A DNA stretch of 6,558 bases, from assembly GCA_030151745.1 (NCBI GenBank), contig JASLDA010000053.1, forward strand, positions 1 through 6,558, read 5' to 3'. The notes under the pieces are model-generated. The model was given only the letters and a program-made list of their open reading frames with translations. It had not been told where the DNA came from and ran no database searches. This document shows positions 5,713 to 6,558 of this stretch, in pieces. This stretch comes from Chitinophagaceae bacterium (GTDB lineage Bacteria > Bacteroidota > Bacteroidia > Chitinophagales > Chitinophagaceae). Position numbers and translations under genes: made by a program. Numbering within the stretch: the first letter of the stretch is position 1; each line of letters opens with the position of its first letter.

Positions 5713-6168
5713 TCAAAGCCCGATCTCTGAATTTACGAAATCCTTCGCTCCGTCCGGACCGGTGAGCTCGAGAAGCGCATAGTCGCTATCTATGGTTAGG
5801 CGGAACGTAAAGAAGCCGCAGCAAGCCCGCTCCGTCTTTACAAATTCGTTGAGCTGGTCAAGCCGGGCGTCATCTGCTTTGAACGTATAGGAATATCCGT
5901 CCGGGAGCTCCTTTCGCTCCAGCACCTGCGCCTTTAGCGCAGCTATTACCGTCGACTTACGCTGCTGAAGCTCCTTCGACGTGAGCTTGCATGCAAGTGC
6001 TTTAGTGCTGTTCAGCTTCGTCTTGCTTGGGGGTGTGTTTGATCCGCAGCCTGGGCCGCGGGATTTGCGGTTTTGAGCCTGGGCACCGGAATAGCAGGCA
6101 ACAGCCAATAAAGAAGAAAGGATGATGCGTAGGCATGCGCTACGTCTCCCGGAGGAAGAGCTCTTCAT
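5713..6168 (-). CDS. Exported small protein with ERACCGFF motif, function unknown
   Basis: This 151-aa protein has an export signal: basic GRR, a hydrophobic stretch CLRIILSSLLAVACYSGAQA (about residues 12-31), and a likely signal peptidase I site after AQA. Cys25 in LAVAC could instead be a weak lipobox. A low-complexity K/P/S/T/G linker (about 33-56) follows. The compact domain is residues 57-151: ALACKLTSKELQQRKSTVIAAL, ELPDGYSYTF, FVKTERACCGFFTFRL, ALLELTGPDGAKDFV. I recognise this as a small uncharacterised domain in which 'ERxCCPF' and 'LELTGPEG' recur, usually as a cytosolic stand-alone protein. Cys60 and the vicinal pair Cys116-Cys117 suggest metal binding or redox chemistry, which is inference. 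The gene starts 253 bp beyond the end of an HxlR regulator on the same strand. GC is about 53%, below the core genes. Confidence 0.7.
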   Translation of the reverse strand: MKSSSSGRRSACLRIILSSLLAVACYSGAQAQNRKSRGPGCGSNTPPSKTKLNSTKALACKLTSKELQQRKSTVIAALKAQVLERKELPDGYSYTFKADDARLDQLNEFVKTERACCGFFTFRLTIDSDYALLELTGPDGAKDFVNSEIGL

Positions 6169-6421
6169 ACAAGAAGCAGTTGTTGGATGGAAAATTAGAT
6201 CAAGCGAAAGGGGCTGGGAATACTGGCCCCAACTTCATTCCCCGGCGAGCCCGGGAACACAGCCGATGCCGGGTATGCAGCAACTGGATGAGGCGATCGG
6301 GAGTTCGGCCAACGGCAGCTTTTCTTATTGGGATATCTCCCTACCCGAATCCTGCACGGATAAACGAGCGTCCTGTCAAACCGGCCCCTGTGCGGCAACC
6401 ATCTTACGGCCAGGGGCAGTC
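6169..6421. other. Intergenic stretch with no confident gene
   Basis: This 253-bp gap between the ERACC-motif gene and the HxlR gene carries no clear RNA, repeat or terminator. It probably contains the promoter of the ERACC gene (a near -7 match TAATTTTC on the minus strand around 6190-6197). A plus-strand frame is open through the whole gap (see findings) but cannot be supported as a gene. Confidence 0.5.
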
Positions 6422-6558
6422 TTAAGGAGCGGAGATCCTTTCCAGCTCGGCAAATATTTTGATCAGTGCCTGCCCTTTTTCCGAAAGCGTGTATTCGACG
6501 TGCATGGGCTTATTGCTGACGACCGCCTTTTCCAGCAACCCGGTCTCGTGAAGCTCCT
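6422..6558 (-). CDS. HxlR-family winged-helix transcriptional regulator, C-terminal part
   Basis: This is the last 44 complete codons of a small DNA-binding regulator; the N-terminal part lies beyond the window edge. The visible part reads ELHETGLLEKAVVSNKPMHVEYTLSEKGQALIKIFAELERISAP. It contains the family's diagnostic wing: 'L.ELE..GLI.R......P..VEY.LTE.G..L'. HxlR proteins bind as dimers and often respond to electrophiles or redox signals through a Cys near the N-terminus, which is not visible here. It runs in the same direction as the ERACC-motif gene downstream, but the 253-bp gap argues against a simple operon. The family call is firm; the targets are unknown. Confidence 0.88.
   Translation of the reverse strand, partial: ELHETGLLEKAVVSNKPMHVEYTLSEKGQALIKIFAELERISAP

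Noticed and set aside
6135..6425. 96-aa plus-strand and 67-aa minus-strand frames (6195-6398) in the gap before HxlR
   Set aside because: Arg/Pro/Ser-rich composition, no recognisable motif and no ribosome site.

Overview
The window looks like a GC-rich member of the Bacteroidota, most likely the Chitinophagaceae or a relative; the taxonomic placement is inference. The evidence is a secreted beta-propeller protein with a C-terminal type IX secretion (T9SS) sorting domain, a Bacteroidota-type alanine/saccharopine-dehydrogenase-like enzyme, TAnnTTTG-type -7 promoter boxes and weak Shine-Dalgarno sequences.

Positions 1-2506. The 3' end of a DNA/RNA non-specific endonuclease (NucA/NUC1 family, + strand) converges on a 130-aa minus-strand gene. 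That small protein resembles NuiA, the protein inhibitor of Anabaena NucA, including the two residues recalled to reach the nuclease active site (an ISETE-type Glu and a C-terminal Glu-Thr). The two stop codons are 19 bp apart, so this looks like a nuclease/inhibitor locus. Upstream of the inhibitor on the same strand is a 536-aa T9SS-exported propeller protein. Its start is preceded by a 14-bp perfect palindrome.

Positions 2507-4469. An NAD(P)-dependent AlaDH/PNT-family dehydrogenase (minus) and the Fe-S co-chaperone hscB (plus) are divergent, with only 21 bp between their ATG codons. That gap holds two face-to-face TAnnTTTG boxes. Downstream of hscB is a 217-bp convergent intergenic region packed with repeats: two 20-bp direct repeats, seven ATCCAAC heptamers at exact 10-bp spacing in the inverse orientation, a G-quadruplex motif on the minus strand and a 16-bp perfect palindrome.

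Positions 4470-5402. An AlkD-like DNA alkylation repair glycosylase (minus) has all three recalled catalytic residues (Trp, Asp, Arg). A tRNA-Leu(CAA) with encoded CCA follows on the plus strand, with its own -7 box and a strong intrinsic terminator.

Positions 5403-6558. GC content falls just after the tRNA. This part has a probable 5'-truncated gene remnant, a small exported protein with an ERACCGFF motif, a 253-bp stretch with no confident gene, and the 3' end of an HxlR-family regulator. The layout suggests accessory DNA inserted next to the tRNA, but no second attachment site is visible in the window.

The most interesting items are the nuclease/NuiA-like pair and the repeat structure between hscB and the alkD-like gene.
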